Assembly: GCA_947568835.1 (NCBI GenBank)
Contig: OX387606.1
Span: forward strand, 24,107,111-24,171,110
Source of the DNA: Protonemura montana
Lineage: Eukaryota; Arthropoda; Insecta; Plecoptera; Nemouridae
DNA: 64,000 nt
Direction of reading: 5' to 3'
The notes beneath the pieces were generated by a model. It was not told where the DNA came from and ran no database searches. It saw only the letters and a list, made by a program, of their open reading frames with translations. Below, in pieces: positions 62,501 through 64,000 of the stretch. The translations under genes and the position numbers were made by a program. The number at the start of each line of letters is the position of its first letter. Position 1 is the stretch's first letter.

Positions 62501-63277
62501 CAAAAACTATTTGAACTGGATTTTGAATGCTAAGTAAAGGGCTACTAAAATTTCCCTGCTGATGAAATGACTTCATAAAAAAAAAATGACTGCTCAAACC
62601 CTTGAAGAAGTAACTAGTATATGTTGCGAAACGTCGGGAGATTTTAGTAGCCCTTTACTTAGCATTCAAAGCCCAGTTGAAATAGTTTTTCTTAGTTTTT
62701 CAGTAATTATAAGTAGGTTTCTGCTTGCAGGAAATACATCCTCGCGAAGAACAATCCGACAGACCCTTGCCCCAACATTTTAACACTAATCAACGACACC
62801 GTGGACCAGACAACTCTTGGACCCGTGGCTTCGTGCCCCAATCGGGGCCTAGAATACGACGCTCTCTCCCGAGCGCTCGGCGAGAAAACATCGGCTCCCA
62901 ACCGGCTTCTCTCCACCGACCGGACGTACGCTGCGATTCCTGTCGGATTCCCCGATCTCGACGGAGAGAACCAAGTCTTCGTGTGGCCGCGATCTCAACG
63001 CGCTTCTAAGAGCATCGGGGAGACGGTGACGTTGGTAGAGACCGGGCAGGTCGTCCGGCCTATAGGGGCTCGGTCTGCCCCGGACGAAGCGTTCCCGGAG
63101 GGTCTGTCCGGGAATGACGTTGCCGGGTTCTTGGAGGTGGCGGACGTTCTGGGTGGTCGCGTTAGATACGTTCCCGTGCCGCAAGCACGAGCTGTTTCGC
63201 CCGCCGCCGCTTGGATGTACAGCTCGGCGGAACTGCCGCTGTTGCTGGCAGCAACCAGCAACGAGGGACTTGCAACG
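25740..63277 (+). CDS. VWA8: VWA8, mitochondrial AAA+ ATPase (3' end missing)
   Basis: Twenty exons join without a frame break into about 1,451 codons; the human protein is about 1,900, so the C-terminal vWA domain and linker lie beyond the window. Recognised from family knowledge by blocks such as LRWMLQKDILGQDMFLIGRP, PLDPPLRSRFQARDV, GNQGVGKNKLADRLLQLLNR and FRMIVLANRPGFPFLGNDFF. Three P-loop regions occur: GRPGPLRR (degenerate), GPRGCGKS and GNQGVGKN. VWA8 is a matrix-facing mitochondrial protein with dynein-like tandem AAA modules and ATPase activity. The N-terminus is basic, Ser/Arg-rich and lacks acids at first, fitting an import signal. Introns carry nearly all repeats of the right two thirds of the window. 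Confidence 0.97.
26400..26580 (+). mobile_element. LINE 3' tail with (ATT)n microsatellite
   Basis: AT-rich 3' UTR-like sequence with AATGACAAATAAAAGT, then about 18 ATT/TTA repeats. It ends 20 bp before VWA8 exon 2. The ATGACAATAAA-type signal plus simple-repeat tail resembles the LINE at 12097-16690. Confidence 0.6.
26601..26842 (+). CDS. VWA8: VWA8 exon 2, first AAA module
   Basis: TTATTTCCAG|T to GATCAG|GTTGGC; phase 1 to 0. Encodes KKEPSQEALRHLRWMLQKDI, the degenerate P-loop LIGRPGPLRRQLAMQYLELT, and SRDTTEADLKQRREIQ. All three are near-invariant VWA8 blocks. Confidence 0.95.
26968..27445. mobile_element. tRNA-SINE inverted dimer, nearly complete
   Basis: Left copy on minus (palindrome AATTGCAAACGCTTGCAATG, tRNA module 27058-27132, arm to 27210), right copy on + (27205-27445). 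Each has one A box and one B box (GGTTCGAGTCC; reverse GGACTCGAACC). They meet at the GTGACGTGATATAGCGTCAC palindrome. Confidence 0.9.
27616..27783 (+). CDS. VWA8: VWA8 exon 3
   Basis: TTTTTTTAG to TAAAG|GTAGGT, 56 codons, phase 0 to 0. Encodes SAVRAAIEGRILILEGIEKA, ERNVLPVLNNLLENREMHLE and PASRYDKLLK: the Walker B-like strand (ILILEG) and following helix of AAA module 1. Confidence 0.95.
28000..28560 (-). mobile_element. tRNA-SINE with seven A-box units
   Basis: On the minus strand, seven units of 53 bp (28040-28425) each carry the A-box half; only the leftmost unit here has the B box (GGACTCAAACCCC). The arm CTGGCTTTTTGAGATGATT and the GTGACGCTATATCACGTCAC palindrome follow to 28545. Confidence 0.92.
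28590..28700 (-). mobile_element. tRNA-SINE arm fragment
   Basis: AAATTGCAAACGCTTGCAAT, CGCGGGGTATTTTATAAT, ATAACCGTCTCAAAAATTGA, CGCCCAAACGCGGACT, then it breaks off inside the B-box region and continues into AT-rich sequence. Confidence 0.75.
29022..30027. mobile_element. hAT-type non-autonomous element, 1,006 bp, TSD TAGAAAAC
   Basis: Ends CAGTGATGTATT and AATACATCACTG are inverted repeats. TAGAAAAC lies on both sides (29014-29021, 30028-30035): an 8-bp target duplication, the hAT hallmark. Subterminal GTACCCCCACT motifs recur inverted near both ends. A C-tract of about 26 bp lies at 29941-29966. No intact transposase ORF. Confidence 0.88.
30075..30365 (+). mobile_element. tRNA-SINE, complete single copy
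   Basis: Palindrome GTGACGTGATATAGCGTCAC, arm AAATACACTGAAATCGTCTC, tRNA module (A box TAGCTTTATAGGTTAGAG, B box GGTTCGAGTCC), reverse arm TTTTTGAGACGGTTATAGTG, then TTGCAAGCGTTTGCAATTTA. It starts 40 bp after the hAT right end. Confidence 0.88.
30470..31106. mobile_element. Possible solo LTR
   Basis: 637 bp beginning TGTGACGG and ending GCGTCACA, so the ends are 8-bp inverted repeats of TG...CA form. The flanking 4 bp are GTAT and ATAT, an imperfect duplication. No internal domain or second copy in the window. Confidence 0.4.
31189..31353 (+). CDS. VWA8: VWA8 exon 4
   Basis: CTGTTTAG to TACAAG|GTAAGT, 55 codons, phase 0. Encodes LVRVSEDFRVIALGIPVPRY and GNPLDPPLRSRFQARDVV, the sensor/arginine-finger region of AAA module 1 (RSRFQARD). 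Followed by a 13-kb intron. Confidence 0.96.
31985..33919. repeat. 29-bp minisatellite, ~67 copies, with 638-bp higher-order duplication
   Basis: Unit is AAGAGGCTGGATATTG plus TGAATAGGGTGCC (or GGATGCC). Rare variants recur exactly 638 bp (22 units) apart: AGAGCCTGG at 32951 and 33589, TGCAAATAGG at 33051 and 33689. The long ORFs on the minus strand here are only a consequence of the repeat. The same unit is inverted at 54343-54860. Confidence 0.96.
33960..34370 (+). mobile_element. 5S-SINE, one ICR unit
   Basis: Head GTGTTGGAAACACCGGTTC, TTAAGCAACACTGCGCTGAG, ATTGGATGGGTGATC; body AGTACAGCAACTTCATTCGC; end CAGTGCGTCGTTAAAATTAA. It follows the 29-bp array by 40 bp. Confidence 0.88.
34375..35230. 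other. Intron stretch upstream of the nested ORF
   Basis: AT-rich, no repeat family recognised. A 70-codon ORF at 34816-35028 is short and shows no familiar motif, so I do not call it a gene. Confidence 0.4.
35236..35361 (+). CDS. Candidate upstream exon of the nested gene
   Basis: ATTTAACAG before and CTTT|GTAAGT after bound 126 nt with two open frames. One reads TELMNSIQKCLFLLNSQLTI, which looks protein-like. It could be a 5' exon of the 35408-36835 gene, but the linking acceptor was not found. Confidence 0.3.
35408..36835 (+). CDS. Nested GC-rich gene in VWA8 intron 4, unknown protein (475 aa ORF)
   Basis: A 475-codon frame is open on the VWA8 strand inside its largest intron. It contains a Ser-rich run (STSSSSSRSRPNSCGTSSRS), an acidic block EEEPEVVAAADEWLTGDVE, ERVLQWLDLAGK, a basic NARGLRTRRKRP, a Pro/Thr run (TPPTPQPTPTPSPSPTPQPT) and the end STHWMDY. 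The C-terminal 250 residues look most protein-like. High GC contrasts with the surrounding intron. AATAAA lies at about 37245, 410 bp after the stop. The N-terminal part may be untranslated or spliced. I do not recognise the family; nested origin and function are unknown. Confidence 0.65.
   Translation: MNARKHTIDLSNPRPNPTSNKPEQSVSAFAQLHACAPFVSVATPFRRPLLFPCDWATRVGSLVSQTSSERLICVKTRTSKCDEFTVATPATPTSTVKPLEVLQGFGSFTAMPARWQSSERPLFVRTVWVNGSRHAILSAEDPLLVQCSTSSSSSRSRPNSCGTSSRSSHHGSSGSCCDELAHCLIKLQLVLANSGQEKRRHPVAAEGTAGVDVKQRRTRCCDKHHDNVDAESRRVSVAHAAASMIGRYHRPFLPELFQQSSSEEEPEVVAAADEWLTGDVETSLPELSCNPLSERVLQWLDLAGKTSEDAVKEASKTGGRNGRRRVGVNSAFIGCKAIGRQATVGQERRYSCPARRQSHVPVEPVTCSEEESCDDVVLCVNARGLRTRRKRPMLVDTRPITPIMTPPTPQPTPTPSPSPTPQPTPVRRASVAMENGRPQLHIFMPPLPSDAKRVAIQRVPVELDESEGSTHWMDY
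36836..37270 (+). other. Probable 3' UTR of the nested gene
   Basis: Non-repetitive sequence from the stop codon to GAGAAATAAAATGTGG at about 37240, a standard poly(A) signal. No other feature seen. Confidence 0.4.
37275..38060. other. Intron stretch with nothing recognised
   Basis: Mostly unique sequence with C-rich patches (37500-37520, 37940-37975). No ORF or repeat family. Confidence 0.4.
38062..38612 (+). mobile_element. 5S-SINE, four ICR units, 5'-truncated
   Basis: Begins within a unit (GGAGGGATGAAAGTAAAGCA) without the 5S head; units TTAAGCAACACTGCGCTGGG to ATTGGATGGATGGCC repeat about every 90 bp. Body AGTACAGCAACTTCACTCGC, end GCGTCGTTAAACAGCAC. Confidence 0.85.
38620..39225. other. 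Intron stretch with nothing recognised
   Basis: Contains a short C-rich repeat (CCCGCACCCACC, CTCGCTCCC) at 38780-38830. No gene evidence. Confidence 0.4.
39230..39465 (-). mobile_element. tRNA-SINE plus inverted arm remnant
   Basis: Minus-strand copy with the AAATTGCAAACGCTTGCAAT palindrome, arm CGTCTCAAAAATTGATGCC and one tRNA module (39310-39388). A short + arm (CCCCGTTTGGACATCAATTT) follows at 39410. Confidence 0.8.
39755..40465 (+). mobile_element. 5S-SINE, about four to five ICR units
   Basis: Head CGAACGGTTTGACGTGTTGG, then repeated units AAGTTAAGCAACACTGCGCT / CATGACCAGTTCTGTTC at roughly 90-bp steps, body from 40168 and end GCGTCGTTAAACACCAC with an A-rich tail. Confidence 0.9.
40470..42040. 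other. Intron stretch, largely unrecognised
   Basis: Around 41095-41130 TTTATTTGTTTATTGTCATA resembles the reversed 3' end of a LINE (ATGACAATAAA). Otherwise unique sequence, no coding evidence. Confidence 0.4.
42049..42560. mobile_element. hAT-type MITE, 512 bp, TSD GCAATGGG
   Basis: Termini CAGTGGTGTAGTC and GACTACACCACTG are inverted repeats of hAT type. GCAATGGG flanks both ends (42041-42048, 42561-42568). Inside are repeated GTATACCCAAA motifs and no ORF. A truncated relative lies at 9231. Confidence 0.92.
42715..42805 (+). mobile_element. Diverged 5S-like SINE head
   Basis: TTGGCGTGTTGGAAAACTC, TCTGGTCTCCAAAGTTAAGC and ACATTGGTGACC follow the 5S-SINE head but with many changes and no body or tail. 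Confidence 0.55.
42830..43450. other. Intron stretch with nothing recognised
   Basis: AT-rich sequence before the duplicated exon 5 remnants; no repeat family or ORF recognised. Confidence 0.4.
43452..43580 (+). pseudogene. Decayed duplicate A of VWA8 exon 5 start plus intron
   Basis: CACAGGAGCGCTGCGCGAGG...GGGCAGCCATGCTGTC resembles the first ~60 nt of exon 5 with deletions. It continues through GTAGGCTAGGTCTAGGTCC to the acceptor CTCTTAACAGGAACA, the same order as the segment 44304-44427. Confidence 0.75.
43581..44291 (+). mobile_element. 5S-SINE, four ICR units, inserted at a splice acceptor copy
   Basis: Head CCGAACGGTTTGTCGTGTTG, four amplified ICR units, body and CACCACAAACAATAAAATAA tail. 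The 12-bp target duplication TTAACAGGAACA flanks it (43569-43580, 44292-44303). Confidence 0.93.
44292..44427 (+). pseudogene. Decayed duplicate B of VWA8 exon 5 start plus intron
   Basis: After AATTAACAG the sequence GAACAGCTGGCTGCGGTGCG parallels real exon 5, is open for about 24 codons, then meets TAG in GTAGGCTAGG. The following 70 bp match the intron before the real acceptor. Confidence 0.75.
44428..44586 (+). CDS. VWA8: VWA8 exon 5
   Basis: CTTAACAG to CTCATG|GTAAGT, 53 codons, phase 0. Encodes EQLSALREAAPNADPAALGQ, LLSCCHALLS and LGLPDFPADNVVV; the GLPDFP motif is a VWA8 signature. Confidence 0.94.
44735..45060 (-). mobile_element. tRNA-SINE, complete single copy
   Basis: Arm AACACTATAACCGTCTCAAA, tRNA module 44770-44843 (A box CCAATTGAGCTA reversed, B box GGACTCGAACC reversed), arm TTTTTGAAACGATTTTAGTG, palindromes, then AATTGCAAACGCTTGCAATG at 45032. 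Confidence 0.9.
45085..45392 (+). mobile_element. tRNA-SINE with four A-box units
   Basis: Arm AAATACACTAGAATCGTCTC, then four 53-bp units 45118-45335 (GTAGCTCAATTGATTAGAGC) of which the last ends TCCAAGTCCGCG in place of a clean B box. Inverted relative to the copy at 44735. Confidence 0.88.
45440..45540. mobile_element. M2 MITE fragment
   Basis: CCCTTGATGAAGTAACAGGT, TTACGAAACGTTGGGAAATT and CACTTAGCATTCAAAAGCC match the M2 right half. Confidence 0.6.
45667..45900 (+). CDS. VWA8: VWA8 exon 6
   Basis: TTTCCAG to AGCACG|GTACGA, 78 codons, phase 0. Encodes FDAFYRLYPYKTFLGREGTR and AVEDVLNTFSLLP, matching the linker between AAA modules 1 and 2. Confidence 0.95.
46015..46368 (+). mobile_element. 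tRNA-SINE with four A-box units
   Basis: Arm AAATCGTCTCAAAAAGTCAG, four 53-bp units 46050-46262, closing TTGGACATCAATTTTTGAGA, and GCATTGCAAGCGTTTGCAAT at 46327. The B box is degraded to TCCAAGTCCCC. Confidence 0.88.
46455..46658 (+). CDS. VWA8: VWA8 exon 7, AAA module 2 P-loop
   Basis: CCCTCGTAG to TATCAG|GTACAA, 68 codons, phase 0. Encodes PTPYQDRLLAELVQSHSV, then the Walker A LVGPRGCGKSATVQRLA and LEPIVLYQ. Confidence 0.96.
46837..47200. repeat. Two copies of a ~190-bp tandem duplication
   Basis: GGCAAATGTGTAACAAGCCC at about 46843 recurs 190 bp later, followed in both by CTACAGCCTACAGGAAACAA and AATATTGGAGG-GGTGAGAGGA. A T-tract (46760-46779) precedes it. Confidence 0.85.
47727..47982 (+). 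CDS. VWA8: VWA8 exon 8, AAA module 2 Walker B
   Basis: GTACAG to GACTG|GTACGT, phase 0 to 1. Encodes DMTSRDLIQQRTTLPNGDTT, AALAGKMAVLDGVHR (Walker B-like) and HPSTLAVVHRLVHDREMQLH. Confidence 0.96.
48058..48362 (-). mobile_element. 5S-SINE body and tail, head missing
   Basis: Tail GGTGTTTAACGACGCATTG, body AGCAAGGCGAGTGAAGTTGC and ATCCCTCCAACCTCTCTCC, ending at GAACAGAACTGGT, where LINE 3' UTR sequence begins. No 5S head or ICR units. Confidence 0.85.
48363..49080 (-). mobile_element. LINE 3' end whose C-terminal coding part is a 45-bp minisatellite
   Basis: Minus strand: repeated 15-residue unit GHQAFLYLPGYNSDM, then ARSIRLWNALPHDIVTTFPK, a LINE reverse-transcriptase C-terminus, stop at 48421, and 3' UTR down to about 48363. 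Upstream RT domains are absent. Confidence 0.85.
48512..49072. repeat. 45-bp minisatellite, ~12 copies
   Basis: Same unit as at 18612 (AGGTACAAGAAGGCTTGATG, GCCCATGTCGCTATTGTACC). It ends 59 bp before VWA8 exon 9. Confidence 0.95.
49132..49319 (+). CDS. VWA8: VWA8 exon 9
   Basis: TGTCTTGCAG to GCCAAG|GTCAGC, phase 1 to 0. Encodes ILPIHPSFRVVALAEPSVRD and LFMFHEMRPLAMSEERHIID. Confidence 0.96.
49547..49690 (+). mobile_element. 5S-headed SINE with a different 3' tail
   Basis: CCGAAAGGTTTGTCGTGTTG to ATTGGATGGGTGGCTTG is the full 5S-like head, but it passes straight into TTTATTTATTTAAGCC and (AATC)n, skipping the usual body. It ends about 25 bp before exon 10. Confidence 0.8.
49716..49906 (+). 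CDS. VWA8: VWA8 exon 10
   Basis: TGTTTGCAG to GGCGAG|GTTAGA, phase 0 to 2. Encodes SLAGSLSTRQLLRIARRMAN and DAINRACLAR, matching the human SLAASLSTRQLLRISRR block. Confidence 0.96.
50250..50454 (+). CDS. VWA8: VWA8 exon 11
   Basis: GCCGCCAG to CCTCAG|GTGCTG, phase 2 to 0. Encodes FLPSLAQNALKGVLADEGIK and KTKVPDILFYDIPQ. SINE sequence begins within 20 bp of the donor. Confidence 0.94.
50470..50990 (+). mobile_element. 5S-SINE, 5'-rearranged, (AATC)n tail
   Basis: Several short CATCATACAYATGACC repeats replace the head, followed by one ICR unit (TTAAGCAACACGGCGCTGGG), body from 50670 and end GCGTCGTTAAACACC with (AATC)n. Confidence 0.85.
51394..51584 (+). CDS. VWA8: VWA8 exon 12, AAA module 3 P-loop
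   Basis: TTGATTGCAG to GTCAG|GTACAT, phase 0 to 2. Encodes LEGLLQDFLIGEHLLLVGN, Walker A GNQGVGKNK and LNRPREYIQLHRDTTVQTLT. Confidence 0.97.
51650..52140. repeat. 63-bp (21-codon) tandem repeat, ~8 copies
   Basis: Unit CGCCTGGCAAGACCTGGCCA, AATATGTAGAAACTAACC, AAAACAAGGCTGTGTGTGGA. Frame-preserving, so long ORFs appear on both strands. Confidence 0.93.
52190..52400. repeat. ~70-bp tandem repeat, 3 copies
   Basis: Unit ACAAACATAGGACGCCACTC, ACTGCTTGGCAGAGGAACCA, GGCTATGATCAGCCTGTCAT. GACGCCACTC starts are 70 bp apart. Confidence 0.92.
52401..52510 (+). mobile_element. LINE-like 3' tail with (ATT)n
   Basis: AAAATTGTAAAACTGTAAAG, CAATTTATTGTGTTTAATCC, GCTAATAAAACC then (ATT)n to TTG. Probably the tail of the element whose end carries the 63- and 70-bp repeats. 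Confidence 0.5.
52885..52999 (+). CDS. VWA8: VWA8 exon 13, AAA module 3 Walker B
   Basis: CGTTTTCAG to CTCAAG|GTAAAC, phase 2 to 0. Encodes VVVYEDSPLVQAVKKGHVLV and the Walker B VLVVDEADKAP. Confidence 0.96.
53158..53568. mobile_element. M1 palindromic MITE
   Basis: CGTTGAGTGTAGGTTATAGG to TAGAACCTACACTCAACG. Flanks GTACAAT (53151-53157) and GTACATT (53569-53575) differ by one base. Confidence 0.9.
53618..53798 (+). CDS. VWA8: VWA8 exon 14
   Basis: CATTTGCAG to CCCTTG|GTTAGT, phase 0 to 1. Encodes TLVESGEMILSDGRRVV and HPDFRMIVLANRPGFPFLGN, the sensor block of AAA module 3. Confidence 0.97.
53800..54340. other. Intron stretch with nothing recognised
   Basis: AT-rich intron before the inverted 29-bp array; no repeat family recognised. 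Confidence 0.4.
54343..54860. repeat. 29-bp minisatellite, ~18 copies, inverse orientation
   Basis: Unit CCTCTTGGCACCCTATTCAC plus AATATCCAG is the reverse complement of the array at 31985-33919. It ends 38 bp before VWA8 exon 15. Confidence 0.95.
54899..55104 (+). CDS. VWA8: VWA8 exon 15
   Basis: TAATTCTAG to CTACAG|GTAGAG, phase 1 to 0. Encodes GDLFSVHSVDNPSPESEISL, LRQYGPDV and QYPYSTREVVNIVKHLQ. Confidence 0.97.
55225..55280 (+). mobile_element. tRNA-SINE end fragment
   Basis: TGTGCATTGCAAGCGTTTGC then AATTTAAATAAGATTTCATC: only the distal palindrome of the family. Confidence 0.65.
55440..56370 (-). mobile_element. LINE 3' end with expanded 45-bp C-terminal repeat
   Basis: Minus strand: 15-residue repeats, then ARSIRLWNALPHDIMTTFPK, stop at 55551, 3' UTR and AATACCAAAGCTATTAATAA tail at 55455-55485. 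Same family as 48363-49080. Confidence 0.85.
55642..56370. repeat. 45-bp minisatellite, ~16 copies
   Basis: Unit as at 18612 and 48512. One unit has an in-phase 3-bp insertion (AAGAAGAAGG, 55690) and one lacks a base (TGTCGTATTG, 55937), shifting the minus-strand frame. Confidence 0.95.
56516..56667 (+). CDS. VWA8: VWA8 exon 16
   Basis: TTGTTGACAG to AAAGA|GTAAGA, phase 0 to 2. Encodes VVGNVFDFDRYSLEVQDLLA and HKHGIPIGANPNNVGLAKE. Confidence 0.95.
56668..57425. other. Intron stretch with nothing recognised
   Basis: AT-rich intron; no gene, no repeat family identified before the dispersed repeat at 57430. Confidence 0.4.
57430..57655. repeat. Dispersed repeat, copy 1 (partner at 63415)
   Basis: Shares TTCAACTTTTTAGTTTGTCT, AAATTTGGTTAAAAA, CACACTTTGA-GGC/GGT and GTGAAATATTGATA in the same order as 63415-63635, with roughly a quarter of sites differing. 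Function unknown. Confidence 0.7.
57660..57900 (-). mobile_element. LINE 3'-end fragment with (TAA)n tail
   Basis: Minus-strand frame GAKLYNALPNYIKEKKGQGL then NSIKEFLIE is a LINE reverse-transcriptase C-terminus; 3' end ATGACAATAAACAAATT and (ATT)n at 57668-57686. Confidence 0.75.
58013..58248 (+). CDS. VWA8: VWA8 exon 17
   Basis: GCTTCTCTACAG to TTGCG|GTGAGT, phase 2 to 1. Encodes FPLPKPRVAGQWNADV and GLVFNEMQSYWTIPAPETAV. Less conserved than neighbours; placement rests on the spliced frame and the NEMQSYWTIP-like block. Confidence 0.9.
58430..59015 (-). mobile_element. LINE 3' UTR fragment split by a MITE
   Basis: AACAGCTTTGGTATTACAAT at 58457 and AGTGGTATTTCACATTTTTT at 58995 are the two halves of the 3' UTR seen whole at 55455-55580; the sequence between (58525-58962) is an insertion. 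Confidence 0.75.
58525..58962. mobile_element. Small inverted-repeat element inserted in a LINE fragment
   Basis: Ends AATAGGGAAATCTC and GAGATTTCCCTGTT are inverted repeats with one mismatch. Absent from the equivalent LINE tails at 48363 and 55500. A GACGTCA-rich middle, no ORF. Target duplication unclear. Confidence 0.65.
59325..59545 (+). mobile_element. tRNA-SINE with deleted tRNA module
   Basis: GTGACGTGATATAGCGTCAC palindrome and CTGTCATTCTCATCAAATAC arm are intact, but the tRNA part is reduced to TTAGTTAGAGCAACACC and CTCGTTTGGGCACC. Confidence 0.75.
59632..59837 (+). CDS. VWA8: VWA8 exon 18
   Basis: TTTCTTTGAAG to GCTACC|GTAAGG, phase 1 to 0. Encodes KDLIHVLTMNPLALFTMQLS and GNLRGTLLIHEAT, start of the predicted beta-rich C-terminal part. 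A 5S-SINE begins about 12 bp after the donor. Confidence 0.92.
59849..60232 (-). mobile_element. 5S-SINE, truncated in the ICR unit
   Basis: Tail GTGTTTAACGACGCACTG, body to 60130, one ICR unit (TGACCCAGCACAGTGTTGCT) ending at CCTCCAACCTGG. The 5S head is missing. Confidence 0.87.
60335..60600 (-). mobile_element. tRNA-SINE, B-box half missing
   Basis: Starts CATCGCGGGTGTTGCTCTAA, so only the A-box half remains; arm TTTTTAAGACGATTTTAGTG, palindromes and AATTGCAAACGCTTGCAATG follow. Confidence 0.82.
60643..60947 (+). CDS. VWA8: VWA8 exon 19
   Basis: TCTGTTTCAG to GACAG|GTATGG, phase 0 to 2. Encodes SNGLMLVDSASGRATPLPLR, EVIALDDMTAYTTALPFPLK and HLASDLRWLLEDSED, resembling the human VEDKWLLVES block. 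Confidence 0.92.
61010..61585 (-). mobile_element. 5S-SINE, about three ICR units
   Basis: Tail GTAACAACGCATTTGTGTGG, body 61080-61270, ICR units at about 90-bp steps and head GAGAACTGGTGTTTCC, ACCCCAAACCG at 61555-61583. Confidence 0.88.
61590..62020. other. Intron stretch with nothing recognised
   Basis: A 78-codon ORF (61734-61970) has no familiar motif and I do not call it. No repeat family seen. Confidence 0.4.
62022..62340 (-). mobile_element. LINE 3'-end fragment with (TTGAA)n tail
   Basis: Minus strand reads RARIFNNLQDQLKSQSGN and, after a frameshift, FKEMMKKFLGKPWILY, a decayed LINE C-terminus. The 3' end is a pentanucleotide tail (ATTCA)n at 62024-62042. Confidence 0.6.
62380..62700. 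mobile_element. M2 palindromic MITE, two arms
   Basis: TTTTTAGACTCATGTCTACT, TTTGAATGCTAAGTAAAGGG, centre, then TTGCGAAACGTCGGGAG, GCCCTTTACTTAGCATTCAA and CAGTTGAAATAGTTTTTC: long inverted arms. It ends about 30 bp before exon 20. Confidence 0.72.
62731..63277 (+). CDS. VWA8: VWA8 exon 20 (last in window)
   Basis: CTGCTTGCAG to GCAACG|GTGAGT, phase 2 to 0. Encodes GLEYDALSRALGEKTSAPNR, LLSTDRTYAAIPVGFPDLDG, VTLVETGQVVRPIG and VLGGRVRYVPVPQARAVSPA, matching the human ASPNRILSD...GFPDL and RYIPIPRSESLSP blocks. The remaining linker and vWA domain are downstream of the window. Confidence 0.95.
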
Positions 63278-63414
63278 GTGAGTTTCTTCGACCGGGCGAA
63301 AATATGGTCGCAGTGATTCTTCTCAAAAGTCTGCTAGTCGATGTCTAGATATTTGATCGCTTCTGTTATTTAAATTGACTCTGTCCAACAGTTTAAAATT
63401 AACCTTATATAAAA

Positions 63415-63635
63415 GCTTTAAAATTGCGATGTTCAACTTTTTAGTTTGTCTCTGGCTGGCGACCAGCTGGGGTAACATTTTTCTGTACATGTTGATTTAA
63501 ATTGCGAAATTTGGTTAAAAACGTGTGCAATTGGGTTATAATTGTTCAAAATTAAAATCTCTATCCTATTGTGACACTTTGAGGGTGATTTGAAAGCGTT
63601 TTTTTTGGTGAAATATTGATAATTGTGTTTGAAAT
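63415..63635. repeat. Dispersed repeat, copy 2 (partner at 57430)
   Basis: TTCAACTTTTTAGTTTGTCT, GCGAAATTTGGTTAAAAACG, TGTGACACTTTGAGGGTGAT and GGTGAAATATTGATAATTG align in order with 57430-57655. The rest of 63640-64000 is AT-rich intron with nothing recognised. Confidence 0.7.
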
Positions 63636-64000
63636 TTCCTGCCTAGGAAAATTGGAGCCATGTCTCACAGTTCGATTTTTATTTCATTCAAAACTTGCCT
63701 TTTACTCACCCGCAGCAGTTTGGTAATACTCTTCATGCATGCCTATGAAAGTTATTGAAGAAATTGAGCACAAACGCTGTTATTTACGTTCGTTTTAAGT
63801 GAAATAGAAATAATTTTGCAAAAAGTTTGACAGATGCATTCATTTGTTTGGTTTTTTGACCACTGCAAGGTGAACGAATTCTTAAACTTATCTTTGCGGC
63901 AGTGCATTCAGGATATTTAAACGTCAAAAAGGATTAGAACGTCAAATACTTTTTAGAAACCAGTCAAACATTGCTGGGAATAATTTTAAATCTTACATGA

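Overview
The window is nuclear DNA from an invertebrate metazoan. It has spliced protein genes with GT/AG introns, a compact coding fraction (roughly 8-9 kb in 64 kb), and introns packed with SINEs, MITEs, LINE tails and minisatellites. The mobile elements (a Jockey/CR1-type LINE whose ORF1 has a PHD-like finger and an SGNH domain, a Ty3/Gypsy-type LTR element, 5S-rRNA-derived SINEs) fit an arthropod or another protostome, but I cannot name a species.

Two genes lie head to tail on the + strand. Gene 1 (window start to 22831, 5' end missing) encodes a low-complexity, AT-hook and C2H2-zinc-finger protein of at least about 1,100 residues, probably nuclear/chromatin-associated; I do not recognise an exact orthologue. 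Exons 4 to 13 all begin and end in phase 0. Gene 2 (25740 to beyond the right edge) is confidently VWA8, the mitochondrial dynein-like AAA+ ATPase with a C-terminal vWA domain. Twenty exons giving about 1,451 codons can be joined in a continuous frame; the last exons, including the vWA domain, lie outside the window. The 13-kb intron between VWA8 exons 4 and 5 holds a GC-rich 475-codon open reading frame (35408-36835) followed by an AATAAA, probably a nested gene of unknown function.

Layout: 1-3201 gene 1 exons plus a deleted Gypsy-type LTR element whose insertion site may be a 19-nt micro-exon; 3202-10936 gene 1 exons separated by a tRNA-SINE array, a 73-bp satellite with higher-order structure and a truncated hAT; 11000-16750 one intron carrying a full-length LINE with two open ORFs; 16748-22831 the remaining gene 1 exons with palindromic MITEs, a 45-bp minisatellite and 5S-SINEs; 22832-25739 intergenic; 25740-63277 VWA8 with a very repeat-rich intron set; 63278-64000 the start of the next VWA8 intron.

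The most unusual structure is in the SINEs. One family carries a tRNA-like module between imperfect 22-bp inverted arms and often has the A-box half of the tRNA tandemly amplified (2 to 7 units of 53 bp). A second family is headed by a 5S rRNA-like sequence and has its internal control region amplified as ~90-bp units (up to about six). Both therefore multiply a Pol III promoter module within one element. Other points of interest are head-to-head SINE dimers, minisatellites grown from the C-terminal coding end of a LINE, a 29-bp minisatellite present in opposite orientations at two loci, transposon-end amplification in a MITE, and a SINE that landed precisely on a duplicated splice acceptor of VWA8 exon 5.
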